Below, piece by piece: positions 34,468-45,583 of a stretch of DNA of 64,000 nucleotides. Made by a program: the position numbers and the translations under genes. The DNA is from Telopea speciosissima. Lineage: Eukaryota > Streptophyta > Magnoliopsida > Proteales > Proteaceae. Under the pieces are notes generated by a model that was given only the letters and a program-made list of their open reading frames with translations, had not been told where the DNA came from and ran no database searches. Location of the stretch: positions 19,789,568-19,853,567 of the forward strand of contig NC_057925.1 in NCBI RefSeq assembly GCF_018873765.1, in the 5' to 3' direction. Positions within the stretch are counted from its first letter, which is position 1, and the number at the start of each line of letters is the position of its first letter.

Positions 34468-34638
34468 GTTCCCTTAATTGAATTCCACACCAAAGGAACT
34501 TTGTATAACATAAATGTCACCGAGGAAGAGACAATGGCATTTCAACTTACAAGCTCAGAAGAAGTTGATATTAGTACAGAAGCATCAAATGCAAGGTCAG
34601 CTGATAATAAACTGCAATTCAACTCCTCTCCACAATAG
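34468..34638 (+). other. Unassigned exon-like coding stretch
   Basis: After a plausible acceptor (ccagatatag) 56 codons stay open to a TAG: VPLIEFHTKGTLYNINV, TEEETMAFQLTSSEEVD, ISTEASNARSADNKLQFNSS. Composition looks protein-like rather than random, and it sits outside recognised repeats. I do not recognise the family. It may be the last exon of a host gene whose other exons lie in the surrounding AT-rich sequence, or a captured scrap. Confidence 0.35.
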
Positions 34639-35139
34639 GTATTAAAAGCTGTCCCTAGATTTGTGGAGTTTAAAGCTGAAGGAAAATAGAATATTTGAAA
34701 ACCAAACTAAATTTAGTAAAACAAGATAGAAATATATGAAATCATTTTTATCTTTTATCCCATCTATTTTGTGTGAATATCTCTTGTGACATCTAGGAAG
34801 GTAAGATGGCTGTAGTAAACCCAAATTTCTTCATTTTCCCAAACTCTTTTGATAGGGAAATCAGGGTATTTTTTAAGGAAAAAATTATATTTATCTATGA
34901 AGGAAGAGGGTTTTCAGGAATAGAATCACAATAAAGGACAAATATGAAAAATATATTATCCATGACATTCATACAACAGGATCAACACGCCTGAAATATA
35001 GGTAAAAATATGGTCCCAAATTTCATCTTTAGGCTGGGAGGAGAAGACATCCTTTCTAAGATGAAATTCTAGTTCTTACAAACACAAAAATAAGCAGAAA
35101 AACTGTAGTCAATCATGTAGCACTTGTAGGGAGGGTGAA
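34639..35139. other. 3' flank of DUF247-C
   Basis: Collinear with 1990-2815 (minus the 365-bp insertion there) and with 46940-47115 plus 59692-59860. The shared stretch ggtaaaaatatggtcccaaa at about 35010-35030 is the uninterrupted version of the Tat element 2 insertion site. Confidence 0.7.
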
Positions 35140-36429
35140 TTAGGGCTTCTTGGAGCTGTCATTGGCTGCATAATACGTTTGAGCCATGGTAAGCAGGAGA
35201 GCCAATCCAGCAGCAACGAAGGCAATGATAGACCATGGGGTACGGAAGTATGTGTTACACACTTCAGCCATCCAAATCCTTACTTTGCTCTTGTAGTGCC
35301 TTTCAATGCCACTCTTAACATCTTGATAAAGCTCAGAGTCGGGCACCAACTCGAGTGTCAAGTCATTAAAGAGATCAGCCACTTGCTGGTCGCTGCCAAG
35401 TGCATTGAGAAGTATTCCTTTTGATCTCAGCTCTTTAACATCCTCGGCACTATCGATGAGAGAATCCAGTAAACAGATGTAAGAGGTTACGGTGAAGTCG
35501 TCAGGTGCATCAGGGCATGTTTCATAAGCTACCAAGTTTAAAAACTTGGACTTGGTTGAGTCATCAATGATCATACGAGGAAGTAGCAGATGTCCCTTGA
35601 TGAAGCCAGTTTTGAAACTGATACCCTTTAGGCTATGAGAAGTACTTCTCTTGCAGCTGATACTCGATGCTTTAAGCTCAGTGACTGTACGAAATGAATA
35701 CCAGCTATCCAATTCCATGCCACCTCTCAGTTGAGACATAGGCGGAGGTGCATCACGGACTAATTCCTTCCGAAGTAGGTCAAGGAGATGAAGAGGTTGA
35801 GTACTGTCTTTCTGCAATGGAGGAGAATTGTTTTCGGCGATCCCCATTTGTCTTCGGATGAATTTGGTGATCAATTCCAAGCTCATCAGTTCCTTGAGAA
35901 CTATGAATGGCAGTTGGTTCTCCAGCAAGAACATGTCCCTCACCATGAAAGCCCTTTGATCAGTTTTCATCTTGGTATCGCTGGGATTGGGATTGTCTGC
36001 TGCCATGCAATGAATGAAATGGCGAATGAAACAACCGTCTCGGAACATGATGCTCTTGAAAACATCTTTTGTGATCTCCCTGAGAGTACCCATATCGGTG
36101 AAGTATTGTAGAGCAATCAAATCGTAGCACTCCCTTGCTCTAATAGCTACCTCATCAAAGTTTCTGTCGAAGGCTGGGAATTCACTGCCCATATCGGAAA
36201 TGAACTGCTGCTCCAGTTCAATCTTGAGCGGCTCCAGAAGTTGTAAATCAGGTCTGCCATGGTGGAAAGGACCAATTGAGACCAGCATTGGTTCATAGCA
36301 TCCTCTGTTTTTGTCAATATGACGCAATATGCAAGGAACCCTCCGAATTCGAGGTGGAGATTGGTTTTGATTGTTGCTGGCTTCATATATAGGGACTGTA
36401 ACAGTATGGGTCTGATTGGTAGCTGCCAT
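35140..36429 (-). CDS. DUF247 / UPF0481 family protein, copy C (intact)
   Basis: Single uninterrupted frame of 429 codons, the usual length for the family. Start chosen at 36429 because MAATNQTHTV aligns with the starts of copies B and D and lies about 100 bp from a TATA box. Conserved blocks: RRVPCILRHIDKNRGCYEP (29-47), SIGPFHHGRPDLQLLEPLK (51-69), RARECYD (97-103), MFRDGCFIRHFIHC (128-141), DQRAFMVRDMFLLENQLPF (157-175), HLLDLLRKELV (214-224), KFLNLVAYE (295-303), SLIDSAEDVKELRSKGI (323-339), and one C-terminal membrane helix (about 400-420) with a short polar tail. The protein is expected to be membrane-anchored by its C terminus. Molecular function is unknown for most members; in grasses DUF247 genes are candidate self-incompatibility determinants, which need not apply here. 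Confidence 0.93.
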   Translation of the reverse strand: MAATNQTHTVTVPIYEASNNQNQSPPRIRRVPCILRHIDKNRGCYEPMLVSIGPFHHGRPDLQLLEPLKIELEQQFISDMGSEFPAFDRNFDEVAIRARECYDLIALQYFTDMGTLREITKDVFKSIMFRDGCFIRHFIHCMAADNPNPSDTKMKTDQRAFMVRDMFLLENQLPFIVLKELMSLELITKFIRRQMGIAENNSPPLQKDSTQPLHLLDLLRKELVRDAPPPMSQLRGGMELDSWYSFRTVTELKASSISCKRSTSHSLKGISFKTGFIKGHLLLPRMIIDDSTKSKFLNLVAYETCPDAPDDFTVTSYICLLDSLIDSAEDVKELRSKGILLNALGSDQQVADLFNDLTLELVPDSELYQDVKSGIERHYKSKVRIWMAEVCNTYFRTPWSIIAFVAAGLALLLTMAQTYYAANDSSKKP

Positions 36430-36528
36430 GGTTCAGGTCATTCAGATGGCTCCAAACCAGTGACTATGAGGGAAGTTATTGTTTGAATTTGACTACGTTA
36501 ATTTGAGCTTTTGCGTCTGTTAACTGGC

Positions 36529-36537
36529 ATTTTATAG
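36529..36537 (-). promoter_or_regulatory. TATA box of DUF247-C
   Basis: Minus strand reads actataaaatgcc about 100 bp upstream of the ATG. The surrounding 140 bp is conserved in copies B and D. Confidence 0.65.
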
Positions 36538-37975
36538 TGTGAATGGAAGATCTTACTTTGCTCATATGCCAAGTTTGGTGATAAAGTAAGAAAATATGCA
36601 CTCTAAATAGTTTAGCATTAAAAATCCATTGCAGGAGAACTCTTTTTCGCTGTGGCATGAATTTAGAGTTAAAAAATAAAAAAATCCGATTAGAAAATAT
36701 TCACTTTAACTTGGCAGATCCTATAGTTCCAAGGCATGAATAAAGAGTTTAAGATTAAAAATCCATTTCTGGGGAACTCTTTTTAACTGTGACATGAACT
36801 AAGAATTAAAAGAATAAAGGATCCATTGCTGCCTTGCAAGGAAACTCTTTTTCACTCTCTGACATGAATAAAGGGTTAGAGATTAAAGATAAGATCCATT
36901 GCAGCCTTGCAGGGCAAACCCTGTTTCACTGTTTCTAAAGTTGTGCTGTCTACAAGGAAAAGGAAATCTAATCCAAGGATAAGAAATAGGCCTCGAGGCT
37001 ATCCATATTTTTAACATAGAAAGTTAGATATGGCAAGGATGAACAATTCACTATTGCCAAACATATACAGTGCACTTCTAGAGAAATATTACTTTGGGCA
37101 GATGATCCTCATTCTATAGCTGCACGGTAGCTAGGGATAAAGATGCTTGTATTTATTATATCTCACAAGAAGGATCAAGAAATGGTTTGGCCCTTCCCAA
37201 TTAAGGTTGAAAGTAGAAAAACACCTCTCTCTTCTGAAGGAAGCAAGGAAGCAAGCCAAAGACAAGACTGACTTTTATAAATAAAGTGCAAGAAAGGAAG
37301 CTACATTCTAAACATCGCCCCTCCCAAAAAACTAATTAAAAAGAAAAAACAGAAAAAGGAAAGGAAAGAAAGGAGGCTTGATATGTTGTTTACTCTAGAC
37401 AAGCATCTTGTTGATTGTACAATTTCCATATTTGGGGAATAGTTCTCTGTGGGGGAGTGTGGTCTTTGTGCACGCACGGAGGCAATGGGAGCACGTGTGG
37501 AGGTATCAATAGGGCAGTCATTACTGCCATTCATGGGGTAGGACAATCATTTCACTCCTCTATGTCTGGGCACATGGCGCACATTCCCCCACCAAAAACT
37601 TTCTTCCATAAACAAAGTAGAGATTCTAAATGCAAGTGCCAAATAGCTAAAATGAAGTATATCTATATTAAGGGGAACCTAGGGTCAGCCATCTATAGGT
37701 CTCTCAAATTTGATTAGGCCTAATGGCACATTGCAGTTTTGGGGGTTGGCTAGATAGGTGACTCTGGGTTCATCCAAGCATTCATTCAGTGGCAATCAAC
37801 AAATTAACTACATTAAAACCCTGTGCAATGGCTAAAACCAATCAGATAATCAGTACATGTGATTGACTCGACCATGGGTTCACGAGAAATAGCTTGGTTG
37901 GACCATGTTAAATGTAGAAACCAATTAAGTTAATTTGACTTCCCATATAAGCAAATAACAAAATGAGAGTTTGTT
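36538..37975. other. Upstream region of DUF247-C
   Basis: No gene. Shares blocks with the upstream region of copy B: 37150-37310 with 13020-13145, 37320-37440 with 19590-19700, and 37865-37965 with 21400-21500. Three degenerate copies of a promoter-proximal phrase (gaactctttt..ctgtgacatgaa) recur at 36645, 36775 and 36845. Confidence 0.55.
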
Positions 37976-37999
37976 TGTAAGTTAGATCTAGACAAACTT

Positions 38000-38817
38000 T
38001 ATGTGGTGCAATTAAGCCCAAAGTCGTTGAAGGCCCAAGACCATGGAAAGCTTCCAACGGTAAAGGAGAATTCAAATCACTCTTTTGATAGTTGGAACAC
38101 CACTTAGTTGTACAGTGATGGTCACTGAGTGGCGAGATCCGAAGTGTGAATTAGTGGACTCTAAAAACTTTACTTAAAACAGGTTCACCTCCCAGTAAAG
38201 CCATGGAAGGCCCAAGACCATGGAAAGCTTCAACAAAGGACCAACCAAGAGTGTTCGACCACTAAATGAACGATAAGCCAAGTCCATACTAGTGTAGAGG
38301 AAAGGGTCAAGTCACATAGAATAGCTCAACCTCCTAGACAAAGATAGATTGAGCATTATGGGTTGGTAAGCGGACAATCGCATAAGGACGGTTCGACAAA
38401 AGACCAACCAAGAGAGTCCGCCTAGTCAACAACAAAGATAATCCGAGCCTTAAAGTTTGGTTCGAATAGAACGATATGGTCCGAGCCGATCAAAACTTCG
38501 CCCAAGGTGGTGTAATACACGAGACCCTTGTCCAAACGGCCCGATAATGGCTCCACGCAACCATGAACTATGTCTAAGACTCCCCACCAGTTGGGACACT
38601 TCATCACCGCCATGATTCACTCTGACAGAGTCTATAAATACCCAGGTAACCCACATGACTGGGACATCTGATGACATTCACTATTATCTGTTGCTAAGAG
38701 CGATGACTTAAGCATCGGAGTGTCCCCTGTCAGTTCAGCCCGGCCACTCTTGTGCTAGTTGTTTTCTGTGCAGGACCTATTCGAGGAGATCGACCATACC
38801 AACTCTTGACGCAACAG
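38000..38817 (+). mobile_element. Probable solo LTR of a Tat-like element
   Basis: The right part has the layout of the Tat LTRs in this window: tctataaataccc (TATA, about 38632), gacttaagcatcggagtg, and an end cttgacgcaaca at 38817. No primer site or coding sequence follows; array spacer resumes at about 38850. The left limit is not resolved. ggcccaagaccatggaaagc occurs twice (38031 and 38209). Fossil. Confidence 0.5.
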
Positions 38818-39096
38818 CTCCCCTAGGAGTTGAGAAAAGTTTAGGAAGAGAGCGGAAGCCGTTTCTGCTCCCCCCCCCCCCCAAAGAGTGATGATCTGGT
38901 CATTCAGACCTTTGGGGGTAGACACTATTGTATGGGGTATCCCACTGATTTTCCATTCCAATTTAATGGTACAATCCCAAATCTCAAGTTTTTTGTGCTC
39001 CATGCAGGGGACTCTTTCCATTACTTTCAATATTCCAAATTTTCCTAGAAGTTCCTTGATCACCCTCATCAAAAAACTAGTTCATCATAATATTTT
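38818..39096. other. Array spacer, with C homopolymer
   Basis: 38883-39060 matches 1075-1250 beside DUF247-A. A run of about 13-14 C lies at 38870-38882 where the other copy has cccc. No gene. Confidence 0.6.
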
Positions 39097-39113
39097 TTTG
39101 GTAATTAGAAGCT

Positions 39114-39670
39114 TTACTGATTGATAACATGTGATAAGCCTTGAGTAGAGGAACTTGGCCATTCTGTCGCACACATGATAGGCAGTGCCCTCCGAGACAG
39201 GGTATCTGCAATACAATTTAGATCCCTTAGAATAAAATGAAAAGAGACATGAGCAAAAGAAGCACCAAGATGCCTCAAATCATCAATAGCCACTGCTGCT
39301 TCTAGGGGGTGTCGTGAGCTCTCTTGAATAAGTTGGATTACTCCTTTGTTGTCTGATTCAACCTCCAAATGAGTGATGCCCAAAGAAACAACCTTTAATA
39401 AGGCCGTTTGAATAGCAACAACTTTCCCTTGATTAGGTGTGGTAAAACAGTGTGGGATGGAGAAAGCATGTAGAGCCCTGCTTTGGTCATCTCTAAAATA
39501 ACTCCCAAACCTCCAGACATGGAACCCTGCTTCAACGTTGCATCACAATTCACCTTCTTGTGGGGGAGGGGTCCATCGACCATACTATTGAGGGGCAACC
39601 ATAGAAGGGGAGTGTTGGACGGGTGCTTTAGAAGTAGCATTGTTGTACTCACTAAAAGCATTCTCAGCTA
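39114..39670 (-). pseudogene. LINE RNase H-like domain
   Basis: Two open pieces: one with LPHKKVNCDATLKQGSMSGG and GLGVIL (39661-39395), the other GITHLEVESDNKGVIQLIQE, EAAVAIDDLRHLGASFAHVS, FHFILRDLNCIADTLSRRAL (39383-39114). Catalytic-type aspartates (NCDA, ESDN) are present. Frame changes between them. This domain is typical for the C terminus of plant L1-type LINEs. Confidence 0.8.
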
Positions 39671-41731
39671 CATGTAGACATTTCATTTTGTCTTTCCCAT
39701 GGAGGTTTCCCGTAACGATGATGAGCACCCTCCAAGGCCTAGAGTCGGTGTATCTGTGGATGTAGCGTCAGTGTGCACTATCTGAATCTGTATACCGATC
39801 ACCCATTCCCTTGTCGGAGCTCAATCTAGAGCCTCCAAGCCCTCCAAGAACCCTTGGAAAGGCTAGCCCAGACCCAGACCCCTTGGAACCAGCATGACCC
39901 AACCCAAAACCTAGCCCAAACAGCCCATTCCATCCCTGTCAACACCAAAACTCAAATCGACACTTAAAGGCCCCGAGTTGATATTGAACCCACCTGCCAT
40001 CGACATCGAACCATCCCACCTCACTGTCTAGCAATCCATTTCTACTGTCTATCTCACTTCGACATTCAAAATTAAATTTTTGACACTCAAACACCAACCC
40101 TCGATGTCAACTCGGACAATTTCAATGTTGAATCTCTGCAAATCCAAGAAGTCAAAACTTGTCATATTTTGCTCTGATTGCGATCCCTTTCACAACCTAG
40201 CCTATTTTTGGCACCTTAGATCTCAATCTTGGCTCCCTTAGACCCCAAGAAACACCTCCTAAGGCAATTAAACACATGCCACCTATCTATTAGTCTTTAC
40301 CTTGACTTTACACCTACTGTCGATGCAAAGACACCTCCTTTAGATGACCCGGATCGACCTACACCTACACGAATTTGGGAATGCACACACCCCTTTACAG
40401 CCACAAATACACCCCTTTTCACATTGAGGAGGGTTACATGAACCTAGCACAACCCTTTTTTTTTTTTGGTGAATAACCTAGCACAACCCGTACTTGGTGA
40501 TTCCTTGCCCATAGTAAATTGAGACACCCTTCCCATCCATACTTAGCCTCCATTCAAGAGCATTGAAGTCTTGGCCTTAACCTACCACTCCTCTCACCTC
40601 CTGAACACTACAATCCTATTTGAGACTTCGAAATCAAGGCTTGGAAACACCAATCTGGTAATCTTGGCCGGACAGCAAAGTGCTCACATACAAGGGACAA
40701 GAGAAGCCACAAAAAATGGAGATAATTGCTCAACGTACGAATCTCCTGAGTTACAAAAGGGAAACCTCCACACCTCCATTTTAATTTTTCTATCAGGTAA
40801 GCCCTCTTTTGTTCTTGATATTTCCTTGATTTACGTTGCTTTCCCCTTTTATTTTATTTTTTGCATCTCCAGAGGAAGGTGATCCCATCTCTCTAGATGG
40901 TGATCACTTACACTCCTCGACTTTCTCTCTTTCTTTTTATTTGTATCTTACCTTCGATGCATGCATCTTCACATGATCCCCATCCCCTATAGTCTAAGAC
41001 TCCCTCATGTATACATTTGCATTAATCTCTTATCATGCATATACGTTTCCTTGCTTTATTTTCAACCTTCATGCTGCTCCATGCATATGCATTGACTTAT
41101 CATCCCTGTCTTCACATTCTTCTCTTACCCATGCCTAGCTTAGAGCCAATCATGTTTAGATCCCATAGGCTTTGACTCCTTTATTTTATAGTTCAGTATA
41201 CTAACCCTTACTTTGCAGCCAAACCTCTGGGTATGTGTCTCTATACTTCTCCTGTATTTTATTTCTTTACAGATTTACTTGCATTTTACACTCCCTAAAG
41301 CATGTTATCCATTCTATTATGCCTAGCAATAGAGAGACCTGCAAGTCCGAGCGGGCTGGGATTCCTAATACCTTCTCCGGACCGTAACTTGACCCATACC
41401 CAGATAAACGGACCATTTGTCCCCAAAAGGGCATTGCATGGAAGTCATTACAATACAATTTTTGGGTCCTAGACCCTCCTCTAGGTGGGGACTTCATGAC
41501 ATACTTCACATTCATTCATTTCACCCCTTCTCACCCCAATTAGAAGGAATCCCCCGAAAAAGAGAGGGTGATGAGGTGGAGCCCACATGGCAATGCCTCG
41601 CCATGTCATTGTCCTCACACTATAGTTATTACTTCTTGAGGAGTCCAAAATTTGGTGCCAAAAGTATAGCTGTTTCTCGCTCGTCAGAGGTACCAGATGA
41701 TAAAGGAAACTCTAGAGAACACTCCATTTTT
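39671..41731. other. Two-kilobase insert within the LINE, unclassified
   Basis: It separates the zinc-binding and RNase H parts of the LINE, so it probably inserted there. No coding domain is recognised. The part 41330-41420 (ctgggattcctaatacc, ggaccgtaacttgaccc) is reminiscent of untranslated regions of Ogre/Tat-type retroelements (weak impression). The phrase gagaacactccattttt occurs at 41716 and 41811. Confidence 0.35.
40441..40489 (-). mobile_element. Extremely truncated LINE insertion with perfect TSD
   Basis: aacctagcacaaccc is repeated exactly at 40441-40455 and 40475-40489. Between them are only 12 T and ggtgaat, that is, attcacc plus poly-A on the minus strand. The LINE tail at 39097 ends taattacc plus poly-A, so the insert looks like the last seven bases of such a LINE. 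Confidence 0.8.
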
Positions 41732-42119
41732 GAACTCGAGAGGAAGAGGCCGTTGAGTCATTAGAGAGTTGAAGCTTATTTGATAGCATATGGTATGCGG
41801 ACATCACCGAGAACACTCCATTTTTTTATCCACACAACACTTGTTTATTTGCACTTGGATAAAGGCTCAAGTTTATGCTTTTGATTGCTTTTCTCTCCTC
41901 TAGCCGAAATAGCTGATGAAGAAGATCCATCCTCCAGGATCTGTTTATAGGGTTTATCAACTCCAAAACTTTTGAAAGGGTACATCCAGTGAGTTTTGTA
42001 CTCTGAATTTTATGGTACGGTAATGAAGGCACCCAACTATACCCCCAGATATCAATATTATCCCCACTCCCTACTTGCCACAGTAAGCCCGATTGAAGCA
42101 CCTTACGCCCCTCAAACAA
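41732..42119 (-). pseudogene. LINE zinc-binding region
   Basis: Reads FEGRKVLQSGLLWQVGSG, DNIDIWGYSWVPSLPYHK, RMDLLHQLFRLEERKAI, then KNGVFSVMSAYHML after a frame change at an A-run near 41822. It matches the region linking RT and zf-RVT of plant LINEs. Confidence 0.75.
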
Positions 42120-42144
42120 ACATCTCCACCACCAAAATGGTTTA

Positions 42145-42688
42145 TATATCGACCCAGCCCCTCTATTGGCATGATATTGTCCTCTCTGGCCTAATGGGTC
42201 TCAAGGCTTTAAAACGCGTCATACCAAGTAGAGGAGGTTACTCTTTATCAATAGCTCAGGATCTCCCTCCCTAGCTGATGTGAGACTAAGTTTGCACCCC
42301 CTCAACGATCTTCCAAGCGGGCCGGTACTAGGTCGTATTCTTGAGGCGTTACAATCTTCTCCCCTTACGGGCACAACATCCCAGCTGTGGCCCCACCACC
42401 GGTGTCGAAAGTTTGCTCTGATACCACTGTTCCGACCCAACCCCTCTATTGGCATGATATTGTCCCCTCTGGCCCAATGGGCCTCAAGGCTTTAAAACGC
42501 GTCATACCAAGTAGAAGAGGCTGTTTTTTATCAATAGCTCAAGATCTCCATCCCTAGCTGATGTGGGACTAAGTTTGCACCCCATCACTGATCTCCCATA
42601 CCCCCTGGTACTCAACTGTGTCTTGGTAAGGATATCTCAACGATCTCACAGGCGGGCCGGTACTAGGCCGTATTCTTGGGGAGTTACA
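42145..42688 (-). mobile_element. TRIM (terminal-repeat retrotransposon in miniature)
   Basis: Minus-strand order: LTR 42688-42428 (261 bp, starts tgtaactccccaagaata, ends tcggaaca), primer site gtggtatcagagc (42427-42415, initiator tRNA-Met type), a 61-bp interior with polypurine tract gtaaggggagaaga, second LTR 42353-42145 (shorter by about 50 bp). Flanks gttta (42140-42144) and gtttg (42689-42693) are a 5-bp duplication with one mismatch. It encodes nothing, as expected for TRIMs. The insertion splits LINE coding sequence, so it is younger than that LINE. Confidence 0.85.
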
Positions 42689-43095
42689 GTTTGTTACCCA
42701 ACTTGGCATGAAGGAAATCCGTTGAAGGGAAATAGATTGACTTTATAAACCGGGCCCAGTAGGAATCTGATGACAACCCAAGCCTCCATGCAGCCTTTGC
42801 TAGAAGCGCCTGATTTTATAAATTTAAATCTTTAAACCCCAAACCACCTCTTTCCTTTGATTTACACAATCTAGACCATGAAACCCAATGGATCTTTTGA
42901 CCTTTTCTAAAGATCCCCAAAGAAAATTTGCTACAGCCTTTTTATGGAATTATGGAAAAACATAGGTAGTCTGAAATGAGAGCCAACAAAATTTGACATT
43001 GGAGTAATAACAACCTTCAATAGCACCTCCCTACCAGAATGTAATAATAGATTTTGTTTCCAACTTTGAAGTTTTTCATAATTGACTTCAATAAT

Positions 43096-44370
43096 AAGGG
43101 CCTCTTTGATATCTTTTCATTTTCATTTTCATTTTCTGACACATAAACACTTTTACAAATGTTTGGTATAATTTATGGATCCTATTTCTATTTACCAAAC
43201 ATCAAAATAATAGAAAACACTCACAAAATGATATTATGGATTATGAGCAAAAACCATTTTTTTTTTTTTTTCGCGCAGTAATGAGCAAATGCTTGTAAGG
43301 CAGAATAAGTAAAATAGACAATTTGTTTCGATTTTAGAAAATCTCTTCCTTCTCCTCTTCTTCCCCGATCCTGCACCTCCGCCCTTCTTCCTGCAAGGAA
43401 GATGATTCAGATCAACATTGAAAAATTACAGATATTATCGCAAAACCTCTGCGGCTTCCTTCAAGGAAGACGATCTTCGATAAGACAGGAATACTTGTTA
43501 AGGATTGCCGTATGAACCCACATGCAGATCTGATCGCAAAATCTCAACGGCCACAGCAGTAACACAACAAGAAGAAGAAGAGAAATCGAAAGGCACAGAA
43601 ACGCGGAGTGATGACAGGATATGAACTGTAATCTTCAATAATCTAAAGTTTCTGGACACAAATCATCCATTAAAAAACATAAAACGGAAGTGTTAAAATA
43701 AAATAAGAAAAACCCTTTGCTTTCTTCTAAGCAAACCAGGTCATGTGCAGAATCCACCACCCTCAACCAAACTCCAAAAATGAAATGAAACATAAAAAAG
43801 GAGAGAGGGAGTGGGAGTGGGAGGTGGAAGTCCGAGTAGTTCAAAGTTCAAACTTAAAAGAGGCCAAAAAAACAGAACCCTTTCTGGCGTCGTTCACCGC
43901 CTATTCCTCCTCGATCCCGTCCTCTTCTCTCGCCGGTTTTTTTATCTCTTCTCCCAACTCCGGCTGTTTCGCCGGAAAATTTCAACCCAATAGTTATAGA
44001 GCTGTTCTTTTTTGTTTTTTCTGATTAAGTTGCCTATGCTCTAAGTGTGGCAGAGAAGTCGACGATTTGAGGTGTTTTGTTCTTCGATGATTGATCTTGT
44101 GAGAAGAATCGCCATCCCTTATTACCGTTTAGAATTGATTTGGGAAAGAAGATGGGTGATAGGGAGAATTTCTTCACCTACCATTAAAATATATGGGTTT
44201 TAAGTCAATTTCCCTAAAAAATGCGCCTGATTTGGACCCTTTGTTCACAAATGTCATAAAAATTATTTACACATAGGTAGTTACCAAATTTATTTTTCAT
44301 TCCACAATTTATTGTGTTTAATAGTTACCTAATAGTTTTTTCATTTTTGATCAAAATGGGTTTTAGTAAA
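43096..44370. other. Unclassified insert, possibly another TIR element
   Basis: It begins gggcctctttgatatc exactly where LINE homology stops and ends where array spacer similar to 1280-1310 resumes. A poly-T run (43258-43271) sits between two atgagcaaa words (43245 and 43283), another possible tiny retroposon insertion. A G/A- and C/T-rich 5'-UTR-like stretch is at 43860-44110. No gene is recognised. Confidence 0.35.
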
Positions 44371-44820
44371 GAAGTTATCCTAAATTAACTGAGATCTCCT
44401 AATTCTGACACTTAATTTATTATAAGAATAAAGAGCAGCAAGATAATTATGACAACAATTCTAACAAGAAAAAAGAGATAATTGTGAGAATTCCGTTCTA
44501 ATGATTATGTTGATGGGTGTTAAATACTTTAACTTTTTGAAATCACCCATTTTATCTCTATATATTGATACTAATAGCTAAAAGTTAAAAAGAAAAGAAA
44601 GAAAACAATTAATATAATTGAAATCCATTTCACAAGGAAACTACTAATTAAACATATTTAGCTATGTTTAAAAAAAAATGGATCGAATGTTTGAATGCAA
44701 CTTGTCAACTTTGAATTGTAATAGAAAAATGGCAAAATGGAAATTAGAACATATTGACCCAGCCTTTACAAAGGGGAGATGAATGTGATTTTTTAGACTT
44801 CTATTAAATATTAGGGAAAA
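44371..44820. other. Array spacer upstream of DUF247-D 3' flank
   Basis: Bases 44480-44800 are collinear with 1315-1635 (gttgatgggtgttaaatac, caattaatataattgaaatc). No gene. Confidence 0.6.
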
Positions 44821-44839
44821 GAAAAAAACTTTATCTGGA

Positions 44840-45481
44840 GTGTGGCCTACGCCAACATACCCATTTCAGAGTCTTATTATATTCAACGGCACATTATCGG
44901 TTGTTTCAATGGATACTTGATACGCCTAAAAATAGCCACCAAATGAGCGATCAACATGTAGCAGGATCTACCTTTGGGATTGGTGTGTGGTTTGTATGAT
45001 TACACTTTATTTCATCAAAAAAAAAAAATATGTAGCAGGATCTTATAAGGTAACCCACTAGAAGGACAACGCGATACGTGATGACAAGGCTTATCTTGGG
45101 AGCCATGCAATCGACTCAGGGTACGACCCAAAAACAGTTAAAGCCAACCGCACATAAGAGAAGATTCCGTTTTTCACTAGGGAACATCCCCCCTCACTAA
45201 GGCAAGTAACTGACCCATCAATGCCACATGTATGAAGATAGAATGAAGGAAGATTCCCAACCGCCTCGATAATCGCTCCAGATATAAGAGCATAGAGAGG
45301 GACCCAGGTAAAAGATTCTGAATTCTAACTTATTGCTCTCTTTGTACCGTTCTCATCAATTCATCTGTGCGTCAAACTGACTTTGGCATCGGAGAGTCCC
45401 CCTCAGAATCCGCCCCGGGTCTCTTCTTTGTCCTGTCTCCCCTTGTAGGCGCACGTCATCAAGAGACTTTTCGGCAGCAAC
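44840..45481 (+). mobile_element. Probable solo LTR of a Tat-like element with nested retroposon
   Basis: The right part again shows LTR layout: ctccagatataagagcatag, gactttggcatcggagag and the end cggcagcaaca at 45481, followed at once by array spacer matching 1935-1975. No internal region. Left limit is uncertain. A short poly-A retroposon is nested at 44969-45029. Fossil. Confidence 0.45.
44955..45043 (+). mobile_element. Truncated poly-A retroposon with perfect 14-bp TSD
   Basis: atgtagcaggatct is exactly repeated at 44955-44968 and 45030-45043. The 61-bp insert ends ttatttcatc plus 12-13 A. It is the 3' end of a LINE or SINE inserted by target-primed reverse transcription; too short to classify. 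Confidence 0.8.
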
Positions 45482-45583
45482 AATACTCATCATATTATGT
45501 GGGAGGCATATGGAAATGCTAACCGATGCATATTGTGTGATTTCACATTCCAATCACATGTGGGGATGAAATCATTTTTATTT

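Larger units (their letters stand above)
39097..43095 (-). mobile_element. LINE (L1-type), minus strand, interrupted and 5'-incomplete
   Basis: Reading the minus strand from 43095: end of RT thumb (NYEKLQSWKQNLLLHSGREV), SFxxAKLG region, FEGRKVLQSGLLWQVGSGDN, IDIWGYSWVP, start of the zinc-binding domain (GVFSVMSAYHMLSNK), then after about 2 kb of unrelated sequence the C-terminal RNase H-like domain (39661-39120; LEVESDNKGVIQLIQ, HFILRDLNCIADTLSR), and a short poly-A tail at 39097-39103. A frameshift or stop separates 39395 from 39383, and the RT-thumb region holds in-frame stops. A TRIM (42145-42688) is inserted within AKLGNKPFWWWRCLFEG. Not functional. Confidence 0.82.

Noticed and set aside
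41716-41827. gagaacactccattttt repeated 95 bp apart as a target duplication
   Set aside because: The sequence between the copies reads as continuous LINE zinc-binding coding, so an insertion is unlikely; a local duplication or chance is simpler.
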